DNA of 64,000 nt from Manis javanica. Taxonomy: Eukaryota > Chordata > Mammalia > Pholidota > Manidae. This document shows, piece by piece, positions 22,591-34,796 of this stretch. The DNA lies in NCBI RefSeq assembly GCF_040802235.1, contig NC_133172.1, forward strand, positions 31,081,738 to 31,145,737. The letters are read 5' to 3'. Under the pieces are notes generated by a model, which saw nothing but the letters and a program-made list of their open reading frames with translations, did not search any database and had not been told where the DNA came from. A program made the position numbers and the translations under genes. Positions within the stretch are counted from its first letter, which is position 1. Each line of letters starts with the position of its first letter.

Positions 22591-23570
22591 TTATCCCACA
22601 AAATAAAGCAAAATAGTGCAGTTTAGGGGAGAATAAGGAGACACTCCCTTTGCTTCTTCCAAGCCTCGACTCAGTGCTCCTAGAATTTCTCCAAATCAGC
22701 CCATCTCTCTGCCTCCTCTCAGTGCTGAGACAACAGCTACTTGGATTCCCCAGTTCTGCCATCATGGAGGCCAGAGCCAGCCACCTGCTCCAAAAATCCT
22801 GAAGCCATCCTCGAAACCACACCTCAGAAACCCAGATGCAGGCATGCACACTCCCACTCACACCTGTCTCAGAATCCTGCTTAGCTTTCAGAAGAAAGAA
22901 AAAAGCTGTTGGGGCTGATACCAATGTTGCTCTTGATCAGACTGCAGCCATCCATGTTACAGCTCCTGCACACTCCCCCTGGGCAACTGCCTGCAGGAAA
23001 CACAGTTTCATTTTTTCTTCCTCGATAGCAATTGGACAGATTTTGAGGACCCTTTTAAGACATTTTCGGGTAATGTTTCCCATCATATGTGGGCAGTATT
23101 ACTACTTCCACCCCCTCAGGACTACTTAACAACATCAGCAAAGCAATTAAGCCCAGTTTTCAGGAAAATGCCAGTGGCTCTGCAGTGCCTGGATGGGAGT
23201 CTCAGCCCAATTATTTCCAGCTAGTTGTGAACTGTGGAAAAGTGGACTTTACTTCATTAGAACTTCAGCTCCCACTGATTAAAAGTCGACTGTGTTGGAG
23301 ACAGTAAGGAAAAATGAAACAATTAAACTTGTCATCAATAAAACTGCTGTGTATTCCTGAACACAGGATTTTACTTCTCTCCAGAGGAGTGATTAAAATG
23401 AACTGAATGAACTATAATTTGATTGACTGGAGAGTCTCCATCCATTGCACTTAAACTGAACTTCCACTTATTGCTCTTCTTAGCTGAGGACATAAACACT
23501 CCTGCAGGCCTGCCAGAGCCCAGTGACAGATGCTCTGAAGCCATCAGATGGTCCTGGCCTCACCCAGAGA
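22590..23570. other. Intergenic, nothing recognised
   Basis: No gene or repeat family recognised. 23310-23480 is repeat-free AT-rich sequence that could be conserved, but nothing in the window proves it. Confidence 0.35.
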
Positions 23571-23574
23571 CCTG

Positions 23575-24075
23575 AGGGATGTGGTGGGAAGAATACTGTA
23601 CCTCCAAAGATGCCCATGTCCTAACCATGCAACCCATGAACATGCTACCTTACACGGAGAAAGGGGCTTTGCAGGTGGGGTTAAGGTTAAGGGCCATGAA
23701 AAGGGGAGATTATGCCCAATTATTCAGGTGAATCTAATCTCATCACATGAATTCTTAAGAGCAAAGAATCCTTCCTGGTCATGTGACTACAGACGACTCA
23801 GAGAGATGCCACATTGCTGAATTTGGAGATGGAGAAAGGGGCCTTGAGCTAAAGAAGGTGAAAGGCCCTAAGAACTGGAAAAGGTAAGGAAACACTAGAG
23901 CTTCCAGAAAGGAATGCAGTCTTGGTGACACCTTGAGTTTAGCACAGTAAGACCCTTGTCATACTCTAGCTAACCTATAGAACTAAAAGTTAATGAATGT
24001 GTGTTGTTTTAAGCCACTGAGTTTGTTATAATTTGTTACAGCAGCAATTTGTTGCAGTAAGAAACAAATACAGGG
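23575..24075 (+). mobile_element. MaLR (MLT1-type) LTR
   Basis: Begins near GGATGTGGTGGGAAGAATAC and ends TTTTAAGCCACTGAGTTTGT ... TTACAGCAGCAATTTG ... AACAAATACA, the typical end of an MLT1-class LTR. A solo LTR, as no internal sequence follows. Confidence 0.65.
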
Positions 24076-24079
24076 TTCA

Positions 24080-24665
24080 GAGGAACCTGGGAAAGATGGG
24101 CAGACACTGGAATACTCCCACTCCAGAGGCTGCAGGCTGGAGCCAGGCGGCAGGAAGGGAGCAAGTCGAGCACCATGACGTGATCTGGTGCATGCGCGGT
24201 GCAAGGCTTTAGGAGGAGATCAGGTGGGGAGAACCGTCTCACACTCTGAACATGCTGCACAGGGTCTCCAAAGCCACCTGACCCACAGAGTCACAGGTAG
24301 ATTACATTTCTCTTGTTTAGCAAAGACTCTGTGTAGCATACGTGCTCAATAAATGCTGAGTGGTTCAAGGTTGAGTGAAAAATCTGCTAAAAGAATTAAA
24401 AATAAATGTCAATCAAATGGATGCTGAGTGGGCAAAAATGCCATACCCATGCTTAACAATCTGGACACTTAACATTGGGTCAGAAGACTATGTTTTACCA
24501 TGCAGAATCCCATGGAAACCAAGAAGAAAGACTAAAAGGAGGCAAAGTATAGGCCTACTTCCTAACTTTGTTTATGCCCATGGTTGCTTTGAGCCCATTT
24601 CTAGGGTTTGTCTGAGATTTGTACCCAGATGTGGGGCCAAAATATGAGTTCCAGTTGAGACTTAC
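24080..24665. other. Intergenic, nothing clear
   Basis: No gene recognised. A short L2-like tail (TGCTCAATAAATGCTGAGTG at 24342-24361) is the only hint of a repeat. Confidence 0.35.
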
Positions 24666-24667
24666 CA

Positions 24668-25068
24668 TCTATCTTAGTCTGATCAGGTTGCTGTAACAAA
24701 ACACCACAGGCATAAGCAGTAGAGATTTATTTCTCACAGTTCTGGAGAATGGGAGGCCCAAGATCAAAGTGCTGGCTGACTTCATTCCTGGTGAGAACAC
24801 TTCCTTGCTTGCAGATGGCCAGCTTCTTGCTATGTCTTCACATGGCCTTTCCTCAATACAAGCACTTAAAGAGAAGAAAGAGAGAGAGCTCCATTCTACT
24901 TCTTATAAGGCCATTAATCCCATCACGAGGGACACACTCTCATGATGTAAGCTAGCCCTGATTACCACTCAAAGACCTACCTCAAGTGCCATCACATTGG
25001 GGGTTAGAACTTCAACATATAGATTTCATGGGGACACAGCATTCAGTCTCTAACCCCACAGCAGCTGT
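24668..25068 (-). mobile_element. MaLR (MST/MLT1-type) LTR
   Basis: In reverse: TTGCTGTAACAAAACACCAC, AGATTTATTTCTCACAGTTC, TGGCCAGCTTCTTGCTATGT and TTCTTATAAGGCCATTAATC, ending ATTCAGTCTCTAACCCCA. This is the common order of an MST/MLT1 LTR. No internal sequence beside it, so a solo LTR. Confidence 0.7.
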
Positions 25069-25420
25069 GAGACCCTGGCTGACTCACTTAACCTTAGTGA
25101 CCTCCATCAGCCCATCTGCGAGTTAGGCTTTGGGATGCAAGTAGCAGACAACACTTAGCAAGTACCCGTCATGTGCAGGTGCTTTCCTACATGATCTCTG
25201 GGCATTAAACCTCTTCCCACTTCCAATAACTGCACATTCTGATAGTATATTATCATTTCCATTTTACATATAAGAAAATGTGTAACATCTGGAAGGATGA
25301 CGTGACTTGTCCATGTTCACAGTGGCAGAACCAAAATTCGAACTAATGTCCACTTGAGACCAGAACTGGGATTCTTAACCCAACACAAAGGAATATTATA
25401 GTCGAGGCTGATGTTATGAT
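25069..25420. repeat. Two MIR-type fragments
   Basis: 25069-25150 (CTGTGAGACCCTGGCTGACT, plus) and 25165-25420 in reverse (ATTATCATTTCCATTTTACA, GTGACTTGTCCATGTTCACA). Both diverged. Confidence 0.5.
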
Positions 25421-26390
25421 TGTTTGAAAACTCTTCATTGGCAGAAACAGTTTATGGAGCTCAGCCGAAGATTTAAGGCCATGTCTTAAAGCCATCTCTT
25501 AATAAGAATAAAAAAGGAGGCCCTAAAATATATATAAATGAATAAACAGTGTGTTTGTGTGGGAGTGACTATGTGGTTTTGCCTGTGTACATTTGCAGAC
25601 ACTGTCGGAAACTGTCATCATGCAATAGAAATGTTCCATGTGGAATAAAGCATGGCACAAGGTCTGCCATTCACGTGACATCTCCTAACAATTGACTCCT
25701 GCTGCCATTTTCCACTAGAGGAGAAATGTGATTTCTATATGTCAGATGAAAGTCTTTAAAAGGCCTCCAATGATTCATATTTCAATGTGTATTTAATCCA
25801 CCCTGGCAAACGTCCTATGGGAGGCCCCTCCACTGCCTTCTTCCTAGCAACCAAGGCCTTTTTTCATAGCTTCAAATGGGCTCGCAGTTGCTTTGCATGT
25901 GGGACTCAGGTTCTTGACACAAAAGGGCCTGCCTCTCTTCTCCATCTCACAACACTGAAAGAAAGATAAATCAATGTGGCCTCTACCTTGGGAATGAGTC
26001 CACTGTCAAAGGCCCATGTCCATCATGTTTATGACAGTCCTACAACACAGCCCACTGTGTCATGTTGCTCAGAAAGTTTATGTGAGACTAGCCTATAATT
26101 AGGACTAAGCTGAGATTGTTCTGTTCCACTCCTCTGAGGCTGCCTTCCTCCACTCCTGCCTTCATGCAAGCCTTCAGGGGGCCAGCCCGATAATTCCCTT
26201 GATGGAAGTTAAGGAGGCGTGGGGGAGGAAGGGAGGAACTTGCACCTCCTGAGCAACATTTGATACTGCAGATAAATCTTGCCCTGCTTTGCAGAACTCA
26301 TCTTTTCCTAGACTTTCAAAAGCTGTGTCTATGGTAATTAACTACCAAGCTAAGTATTCAGTCAAAAGGCTTTTACCAAACTCTAAACCC
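25420..26390. other. Intergenic, nothing recognised
   Basis: No gene or repeat family recognised. Confidence 0.4.
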
Positions 26391-27265
26391 AAACAACCAA
26401 TACAGAATTTCCATCTTGACCTGCACACCTTGCAGACATCTCAAATTCAATGTGCCCAGTGTTTGATCTCCCACATGCATATACACACATGTTCTTATTT
26501 ATCCATCTCAATCTTACCCATCTTAGTAAGTGACACCACAGTTTCTCCAAGGAATCATCCCTGCAACTTCTCTCCCCACCCTGACATCCATCAGCAAATC
26601 TGGCTGATTCCACTTCCCAAATATACCTCAGATCTGCTCACTTCCCTCCATCCTCACTACTACTGTTATCTCCAAAATACCAGAAAATCCTGTTAATTGG
26701 TCTCCCATGGCTACTTTGTCCCACCTCCAATTAAGTCACCTCACTATATTATGTGATCCTTTTGAAACCAAAAAATGGATCATATCACTCCTCTACTTAA
26801 AATAATTCTATGGCTTGCCTTTGCACATAATATAAAATCTAAAGTTCTTTCCTAGGTCTAAAATGTCCAACATGATCTAAACCCTACCTCCCTCTACAAT
26901 TTCATATCATGCCTCTCTTCCCCTCACTTATGGTCTAGTCTTGGCTTCATGAATATGCAAACTCTTTAATACCTCTTGGCCTTAACACATGCTGTTCTAT
27001 CTGCCTGGGAAACTCCTCTCTCTGCTTTTCCCATGGTTGCCTCCTTTTACTCCAGTAAGAAACTCAGCTTTGCTGCCTTGTCTGCATAGTTTATTCACAT
27101 TCCCCAGCCCACCCATACTCTATTATTTCACATGATTCATCTTTATAGGCTTATAACAATTTGTTTTTACCCATTATTTCCCTATCCTTTATTGTCTATC
27201 TCCTCCTGTTACCTAGAGACTCCTGGTCTTGTTCCATGCCTGGAACAGAACCAATGCTCAGTAGC
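26390..27265 (+). mobile_element. L2 LINE fragment
   Basis: Diverged L2 in forward orientation: the ATGGCTACTTTGTCCCACCT, CACTCCTCTACTTAAAATAA and CCTTAACACATGCTGTTCTA blocks in order, ending GGAACAGAACCAATGCTCAG. The 135-codon frame at 26289-26696 overlaps it and is not a gene. Confidence 0.65.
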
Positions 27266-27400
27266 TGCTTAGTTGGTTAACAGTTTTATAGATGAATGAG
27301 TGACTTGCCCCACATCCTACAGCTGATAAGTTACAGTACCAGGATTCAAACCCAGGGCTACCCTTCTCCATAGTCTGTGCTCTTAAGATTAAATCATGGT
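27265..27400 (-). repeat. MIR fragment
   Basis: AGTGACTTGCCCCACATCCT and AGGATTCAAACCCAGGGCTA are the MIR 5' half in reverse. Confidence 0.6.
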
Positions 27401-27680
27401 TTTGGGCCTCAGAGCTGGTTATTGGCAAAGTCATATGTCTTCAGTTTAAGAAAGGCTCACTCCTACTGCATTGCTCACCACCCAAGAAACCACAAAGGGT
27501 TCTTTGAGAAATCAAGCTAAAAAGAAAAAAAAACAAGTGTTGGCTCTGAGCAATGGCCCCAAATGAGTAAGTTTGGAAAGACTGGTCACTAAAATGGGAA
27601 GAAACCTTCCCAACTGAGTGAGTCCTTGGTCCTTGAGCATCAGTGAACTTGAATTTCTGAGAGCAACACACTCTGCTCTA
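27400..27680. other. Intergenic, nothing recognised
   Basis: No gene or repeat recognised. Confidence 0.4.
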
Positions 27681-27880
27681 AAACTTTCCATAACTTCCTG
27701 TCCCTTTTAGCCTGGCACTCAGGTTTCCTACCTAGCTCCAGCTTACCCCTGTGGCCTCACACTTCTCCTACTGTGAGCCCTGCACACCTCGGGGCTTCTC
27801 ATAATCCAGTCAACACCAGAACCTCCCCACCTCAGGCTTTTGTTTCTTAGGTCTTCATTCATCTTTATCAGGAAGTCACC
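27680..27880 (+). repeat. L2 fragment
   Basis: TAGCTCCAGCTTACCCCTGT, CACACTTCTCCTACTGTGAG and CCTCAGGCTTTTGTTTCTTA match the inner 3' part of L2. Confidence 0.45.
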
Positions 27881-30000
27881 CAGACAAGGCCAGCTTCATG
27901 GCCATTTGACCTGTGCATTCACACTGGGTCCCAAGCTTAGAAGGGCCCCTATGCTTGGCTTAATGTTCTGATGTTGCTTTCTTAAAATTCTTATTTTTTG
28001 AACAAGAGGTCCTGCATTTAATTTTGCATTGGGTCCTGAAAATGATATTCCTAGAATGGAGGCATGAGATTTGGCTTTCAATTTACCATATAAGATTGCC
28101 AAGGAATTACCATCTCTCACATCAAGGCAGAACCTCTTTTTCATCCTTCACCTTTCAGACCAAAATATTTTTTAAAGTCAAAAGTGGATTATTTGACAGA
28201 AAGAGAGTATTGTTCAAGGCTGCCTCTGCCCATTTCCCTAGTGAATTTGAAGGGGTGAAAAGAAGGGTTAATCTTAAAGTCCCCAGGATTGCCACATATT
28301 CACAGGTACCCAATAAATACTGTCTAAAAGTAGAGATTATGTTGGTAAATTCAGCGAAGGAAATTCCAACGGTGCTCTCTCATAGTTCCTTTGTTGAGTC
28401 TCAACATCTTATTATAGTATTTTGCCGGTCTTTAAATACTCATGGTTTATTTATGAACCAAGGGTTATTAACTGTTTGAAACTTCATTAAGTCCTTCCCT
28501 GGGGATAATCTTAGCTGACGTCCTTTTCGATGATCCCTCCCCAAATATCTGTCTAATTTAGATTTAATAGAACAGTTTATTGTATGTTGATAAAATAATA
28601 ATGAATTAATAAAGCCTTCACTGAGACTTAGGTAACAGATACATAATCTATCATTGTTAAAGCACCATGCAAATGTTTTTAATAATCAGCATTTAATATG
28701 CAGCAACCCAGATGTAAATCCAGCCTAAACACACATTTGGAAACTATTTAAAGCAGCTCATGAGTTTCTTGGAGAAGGAAAACCCTGAGGTTAATTGTAC
28801 AGTGAGATGTCTGGTGTCCTTTGAGTCCCTTAAATCCTGGTAGGGATCCTAGGGCCTTAACTCAGGAGAAGCAGAGAACCCACCATCAGAAGATGTCCCC
28901 AGTTTCTTCTCCCCAAGATTAAGGTTGTTTATTCTTGCTGTTCTGCCATGTACTTTAAGATGCTTCACCCAGATGGGGAGTTTCCCAGAGAGGCAGCTGG
29001 GACATACTGAGGGGTTGGGTTATACACATTAGTTAAATCTTATCCGCTAAATACTTTCTCCCTATCTCAGACTTGCCCCTGGCTGAAATTTTCCAGACAA
29101 GGGATCTGCACCAAATATTTAGCCCAAATATTACAGAAGAATTATCCTTTATCATCCTTTCCTCTATCTCACTCTTCCAAGAATGTTGATGCTTGTGTGA
29201 CTGACACTTGTAGTCATCTTGGATACTTGGATATTCCAGGTTGGGATTTTTATGACCTTAGACAAGTACCCAGGAGAGGTTTAAACAAGGTGTCATGTTG
29301 AATCCACTCATGAGGGCTCCCATTACACTTCAAGAAAGCCAGTTTTACTCAAGCTAGAGTCCTACAGTATAACCAAACTGTCTTCACCATTGACCAGTTT
29401 CAATGCCTGCCGTTTCCACCATCATCACATTTCTTTGGGATGAACTATAAGGCCATAAGTTGGTGAAGTGAGAGAAGTATTGGGTTTGAAACTGAGAATT
29501 TAACTCAAGGACAATACACCATCTTACTAGCTATAGGTAGCTTGGGTAGCCCCCTTCCCTTCTGTGAACCCAAGGGAAGACACTGGATTTCATGAACTTG
29601 AAGTACACTTTCAGCTTCTACATTCTGTCCTGGGGAAGTGAGATATTTAATTTCATTAGTAGTAGACATAATCACATTATCACTGATCTGTTTGCACAAT
29701 ATGGAAAAGCCTTGGAAATCAGAAAGTGGGTCAGGGAGAGTATGACCACCAACACAGGCAGTCATGAAGACCAAAGATTATGAGATGAGGCGGTACTGGG
29801 AAGAAAAGTTCTAGCATGGCACCCCAGTGGGAAGCTTTGACTATCAAAGGATGAGACACAGACATCTTCAGAGCAGAGAGAAGAAAGAGGAAAGAAAGGA
29901 AGAATTGCACAGAAAAAAAACTTCATAGTGTTGGCATTTGAGCTACAATGGCCTCTGGCCACTGGGAACAAGAAATCTCAGGTCTATGTGGTTCATTCCA
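27880..30000. other. Intergenic; one candidate conserved patch
   Basis: No gene or clear repeat. 28500-28770 is repeat-free, AT-rich but complex, with ATGCAAAT at about 28667, AATAATGAATTAATAAAG and TTTAATAATCAGC, a composition often seen in developmental enhancers. The 151-codon frame at 28024-28479 shows no domain. Confidence 0.35.
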
Positions 30001-30004
30001 GAAT

Positions 30005-30180
30005 AACTAAGTGCATGAAAGCCCATGCATTTGGAGTCATACTGCCTGACATTCAATTCTAATAGGTAACTTAATTCATTGTGCCTTCATGTCTTCATCT
30101 GGAAATTGGGACTAATAATGCTCATAGCACTGTCATAAGAATCAAATGAGTTCATATATGTAAAATGTAGCTTTGTGAGT
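30005..30180 (+). repeat. MIR fragment
   Basis: TTTGGAGTCATACTGCCTGA, TTCATCTGGAAATTGGGACT and AAGAATCAAATGAGTTCATA: the MIR core in forward orientation. Confidence 0.6.
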
Positions 30181-30480
30181 TTTTTCTCAGCGGGAGCAGG
30201 AAGGTGAAGGAGTAGGGAGAGGAAGCCTGAGTCTGCTGCCCTGTGGCCGTAGCCCCCTTGGCTCTTACCATACTTCCCTGCAGATCCTGTCATCTCTTGG
30301 GCTGCCAGGCCAGGGCCAGTGCCCCACACATTCACCTTGGGCAACATAAAGGAGCTTTACAGCCCAGATGCTGCCTCCGGTGGGGGAATTTTGTCCTTAA
30401 AAGCTCTGAAATTCCAGAGAAGAAATTACAGCATCAGATTTTAGCATTGCTCCAAGCACCTGGCTAACACTGCTCAGCAT
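30180..30480. other. Intergenic, nothing recognised
   Basis: No gene or repeat recognised. Confidence 0.4.
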
Positions 30481-30720
30481 TACTAGATGTGCACACATAC
30501 AGATGCACCCATACACAAAGGTTTGTATGGATATGCATACATACATGTAAACAGACATAAGCATCCATACATACTTATGCAAACCTGAAAAGAGAGAGAA
30601 ATACACAAATATGCAGACATATACACTTAGAACAAGGTATGTGTGTATACATAAAATGTCTATTTTAATACATAAAAATAGGCACTGATGTATACAGACC
30701 CACAAAAACAAAGATAAAAG
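30480..30720. repeat. Decayed ACATA-rich simple repeat
   Basis: Irregular CATACATA, ACATACAGA and CACACATA words over about 240 bases. An old, interrupted microsatellite; the minus-strand frame through it is an artefact. Confidence 0.55.
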
Positions 30721-32150
30721 TTAGTTAGACGTAGATGTCTACCCTAATAAAATCTCACTGGGCACATGGTTATACTATCATAAGGTACATCCACTGGACT
30801 GCATGTCCAACAGCTTCAAGAAACAGAGAACCTAGGAAACTACACCCCCAGCTTTAATTCAGGCTCAAAGTCAACACTGACGGCCCAGAGTGGAAGGCAG
30901 AGTCAGGTCAGAGAAGACAGTGTCCCCAGGCTCTGAAAAGATCAAGCTGTCAGAGATTTGCCAGCCCTGAGACTCCATGGCGGTGAACACTGGGAGTCAG
31001 TGGCTCTGCTGGCCAGAGGGCTAAGCATGAGTGCTCTGTTCTCAGAGCTCTGAGCCCCAAACCCAGCTGCTCCACAGTATGAAAAGGAATTTTTAAGGAG
31101 CTCCTGAATGACCATGGGAGGAACCAGTCAAGAATGTGGCAAACTCCAAGCTGATTAGATTCATTGAGAGGAAAAGAGGAAACACAGATGTTCCTCTGGC
31201 CAGAGTTCACCAGGAGTGGTGAGTAGGGAGTGGCATGGAAGATGAATGGGGAGGATCATGATCCTATGGAGTTGCTGCATTGCTGCCCCTGCTCCTGTGA
31301 GAAAGTTCTGCCTGTGACATTTATGCTGTATTTCTCCCTGAGACTTTTTTGATTCTGTAACACCCATGACTCACAGTCCCCAGATACCTCCCTTCTGTCC
31401 CTTGCTTAAGGCTTATTGTCCTTAGGACCAGTGTTTTCAAGGACTCCTATTGCCTCCTTCAAGATAATAACATCTGAAGACACCAGAGTCACCATCAAGA
31501 GAAATAAAAGGTTTGAAATGGTGGAGAAAATAACCAGTATTATTGCTCTTTCACTGAAAGTTCAGCCTTAAATAATCTACATTGCATGTTATCTGGAGGT
31601 GCAGAAGGAATATGCCACATCTTGATACCCTAAGGTAACTCAAAGAGAATTGTCAGCTCTCAGGAACTCCTCCAGTTGTCTGCCACCATAAAAAATCATT
31701 TATGGGAGCCTTCCATTCAAATGTACCTGGAATGAATAATATATCTACTACTAGGAGCTGTTACCACAAGGAGAGCTCATGGAATAGATAAATTTTAATG
31801 GGTACTCCTTGGATCTCTCATTCAGCTGGGCTCCCAAAAATGAGTCAGCTCAAATTTCCATCCTGCCCAACTGCAGATGGAGAGTCCTCAGGCAGAAAGC
31901 TAAACAACCCACCAATTACAAGGAGCTTGTGGCAGGATTATGCACCATGCAAGGGCTGGTTTGAAAGCCTATGATGTCCTAACCAACTGTGGGAGTTTCT
32001 GAATCAATGGAAGTGATGAAAGAGGCACAGGAATTTGGAATGGAGTTTGGCTCAGGAATTGGGAGCCAAACAGGGAATGATATTTGAAATGCAAATCCTA
32101 GTGCCTAATCTGGAGCAGAGAGGGCTATAGGCCCAGATAGTCAATTTGTC
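30720..32150. other. Intergenic, nothing recognised
   Basis: No gene or repeat family recognised. Confidence 0.4.
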
Positions 32151-32640
32151 CCTTCAAGTTGTCCCATGCCCTGCAAGTCCTCATGTCCACCTTTGCTTTT
32201 TCTTCTTCCTCCCACTCATATGTCCCCCACACTCCAGTGTGGAATGACTTGGGGTCTGGGAACACATCCAGTGCTCCCCATTTCTATGGCTCCACACTTG
32301 CTGTTCCCTAAGCAGTGTCTCTCACCCTCTGTTTCTCACCTGCTGGACTCCTACACATCCTTCAAGTCTTGGCCTAATGGGCACTTCCTCTGAGTAACCT
32401 CCTTTGACCTACCTTTCTTGGAAGTTAAGGGTCCTTCTCTGATCCCTTTGAGCACAACATGGGAATTTTGAGTTTCTTTCCAATTTCTCCAAGTAGACTA
32501 TGTGAGCTTTTCAAGTAGAGAACAAGATTTTATCTTATTATCTTTACCCTTAACAGTAGTACAGAGCCTGGTATGCAGCAGATGCCTCAGTAGTATTAGC
32601 TGAATGCATGCAAGAAACGAGTGAATAAGAAGCAGCTAGA
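32150..32640 (+). mobile_element. L2 LINE fragment
   Basis: CACATCCTTCAAGTCTTGGC, the CACTTCCTCTGAGTAACCTC block and a 3' end with AGCCTGGTATGCAGCAGATG follow L2 in forward orientation. Confidence 0.6.
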
Positions 32641-32880
32641 GTAGCAGTTAAGAGCACAAACTTTGAACCTGGCCACCTGGGTTTGTATTCTGGTTCTGAT
32701 ACTTATTAATAGTTGGGCTCTGATAAATTCCCTTATGATGTCTATACTTCAGTTTCCTCATCTGTAAAACAGGTAAAATAGTAGGGCTGTTATGAGGATT
32801 AAGTGACCTAACATGTACAAAATGTTTAAATGGTGGCTAGTGCACAGTCAGCACTCAGTGCGTGTTAGCTATCATTATTA
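32640..32880 (+). repeat. MIR, nearly complete
   Basis: Good match to full MIR order: AGTAGCAGTTAAGAGCACAA, CCACCTGGGTTTGTATTCTG, CAGTTTCCTCATCTGTAAAA, TTATGAGGATTAAGTGACCT, and a terminal GTTAGCTATCATTATTA. The best preserved MIR in the window. Confidence 0.85.
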
Positions 32881-33059
32881 CATCAAATGAGTCCAAATCC
32901 ATTTCTATCTGGGCATTATCAGTGATTTTGAAGACTTCTCTACTAGGTCAATGCAAGAAAAGAAGCAAGAAAGACTCTATTTGCCTTTTGGGTCCTGTAA
33001 CAATCTGTTCTCTGGGGACCAAACGCCCCCTATTTAGGTTGAGTGGACTTTATTTACAA

Positions 33060-33420
33060 GGGCCTAGTTAATCAAGTCCATCTGTAATGAAAATGGACTC
33101 CTCATTATGCTAATGCAAGCACTAGACATGCAAATCTATAAGCATTTGCATGCCTAATGCAACAGTTCTTGTCCATCCTGTTCTGCTGCTATTTACTATC
33201 TAGTTTTTATGACTTATGGATTTCCAACCCTTTAAATTTATATCAGCGCCGTGACATATCTGCAAGCAGCGACAGTTTTATGAGCACTAAAAAAGCTGCA
33301 ACACACCACTACTAAATACTAATGACATAAATGCTGGCTGTAATGGCCCCTATTTTTATTACAATAGCAAACATCAATATATTGCAATTACCTCTGCACT
33401 CAAACCAGACCAAGCCACAC
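33060..33420. promoter_or_regulatory. Candidate conserved enhancer
   Basis: Repeat-free and AT-rich but complex. Contains ATGCTAAT (33107), ATGCAAAT (33128) and ATTTGCAT (33144): three POU/octamer-like sites in 45 bases, two of them perfect and inverted. Further on lie TTTTATGAGC, TAATGACATAAAT and TATTTTTATTACAATAG. This style is typical of deeply conserved non-coding elements near developmental or neural genes. No alignment was possible, so this is inference. Confidence 0.35.
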
Positions 33421-33689
33421 TGTACAGGAGCCAGCCCAGTGGAGGAGATGCGACCCACAGCAGAGTTTCTGGGTCAAGACAGTCTATAGGGCTAAGGAGC
33501 TGAGGTCAGCAACTTGTCAGGAATTTCCATGGGAGTACTCTGGGCCCAGAAGTCAAAGATTTGCATCAGGGACAGATATGCTCAGTTGTTGAGGAGGGCC
33601 TCAGGTATTTCTTAGAGATGCTTCATAGCTATTGGCCCTATCACTGTGCCATCCCCATAAAAAGAATGTATAGAATGGAGAAAAAGATG

Positions 33690-33850
33690 TCAGGACTAGT
33701 AGGTCCCAGTCCCAACTGAGTACTTAACCTGCTGTGAGACTCTGAGCAAGTCCCTTTCCTTTCTGGGCCACAGATTCTCCGTCAGGAAGGGTGGAAGTGA
33801 ATATCTCTAAATGTGCTTCCAACTCTGACTTTCTGGGACTGACACTATGG
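33690..33850 (+). repeat. MIR fragment
   Basis: CTGTGAGACTCTGAGCAAGT, CCCTTTCCTTTCTGGGCCAC and a following core fragment, forward orientation. Confidence 0.6.
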
Positions 33851-33949
33851 AAAATTTAAGCCCAAGATGTAACCATTAATTTTCTCCAGAATGAAAATAT
33901 ATCCACCAGGACATTTTTATGCCTGGTTTTATAAGTTCTGATTTTGCAC

Positions 33950-34225
33950 CTTAAAATAATAACACCTTGAATTTACTTTATGGTGTTTTCCATCTGAAAC
34001 ACTTTTCTGTCTGTTACGGCATTTATTCCCAGGGTCCCTGGAGAGTTGAGCCAGACAGGAATTATCTCTCTATTGTGAAGATGGGGAAATTGAGGCCCAC
34101 AAGGGGAAAGGGTTTGGCCAGTGTTTTATGGCACATCAGAGCCAACATTGGGATTAAAACCCAGGTATTTATTATTGCCCTTCTATTAAGCTATGTCTTT
34201 ACCTCTCCAGTGATTACTCCTTCCA
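33950..34225 (-). repeat. MIR fragment
   Basis: GAAGATGGGGAAATTGAGGC and GGGATTAAAACCCAGGTATT lie in the order of a MIR in reverse. Confidence 0.6.
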
Positions 34226-34310
34226 GAAACTGCAAGAATGACACGTTCTTAGTACAGTGAGAAAGAAAACAGAAAGGGTCCTTGAGCCAGCCCCTCCCCA
34301 GTGCCTCTTC

Positions 34311-34338
34311 CCTAGGAGAGGGAGCTCCCTCTCCTAGG
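34311..34338. repeat. Perfect 28-bp palindrome
   Basis: CCTAGGAGAGGGAG followed at once by its exact reverse complement, centred on AGCT with no spacer. The symmetry stops at both edges. No repeat family recognised around it. Confidence 0.97.
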
Positions 34339-34796
34339 CTATCCTAAGACTATCCATCACTAGCCTTCCTGTGTGGATTGGTTTATAGGATCATTACTTC
34401 AGGGATACGCAGTTAAGGGCAGGCTTGGGTAAGCAGTTGTAGGGTGCATCAGTTAAGTACATAGGGCATTTTCTGGGGGCAGAAGGCCTAGATGGAAAAT
34501 ACCTGATAATCAGAGGACAATAGGAGTGAAATGGGATTAAAAAGAAAAGATCGGCAAGGACAAATTGCCCGGTTGAAGACCAGTTCTACTCCTAGTGCCA
34601 TCTAAGCCGGGATCTCCTCTCGGGATGAGATGAAGTCCTGTCAGCTCGGCACAGCAACTGAAGCAGAGAAGGTGCTTGACCTGTGTTTGCTGAGTTGCAT
34701 TTTCAGCAGTAGAACTTCCCCTGACTGTCACTTGACTAAGGAAATTAAAATCTGTCCAGAATTAAGAGAAATCATTGGCACTGGCTGAATGGTGGT

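Noticed and set aside
28024-28479. 151-codon open frame as a gene
   Set aside because: No recognisable domain and no start or splice context; length is within chance for this window.
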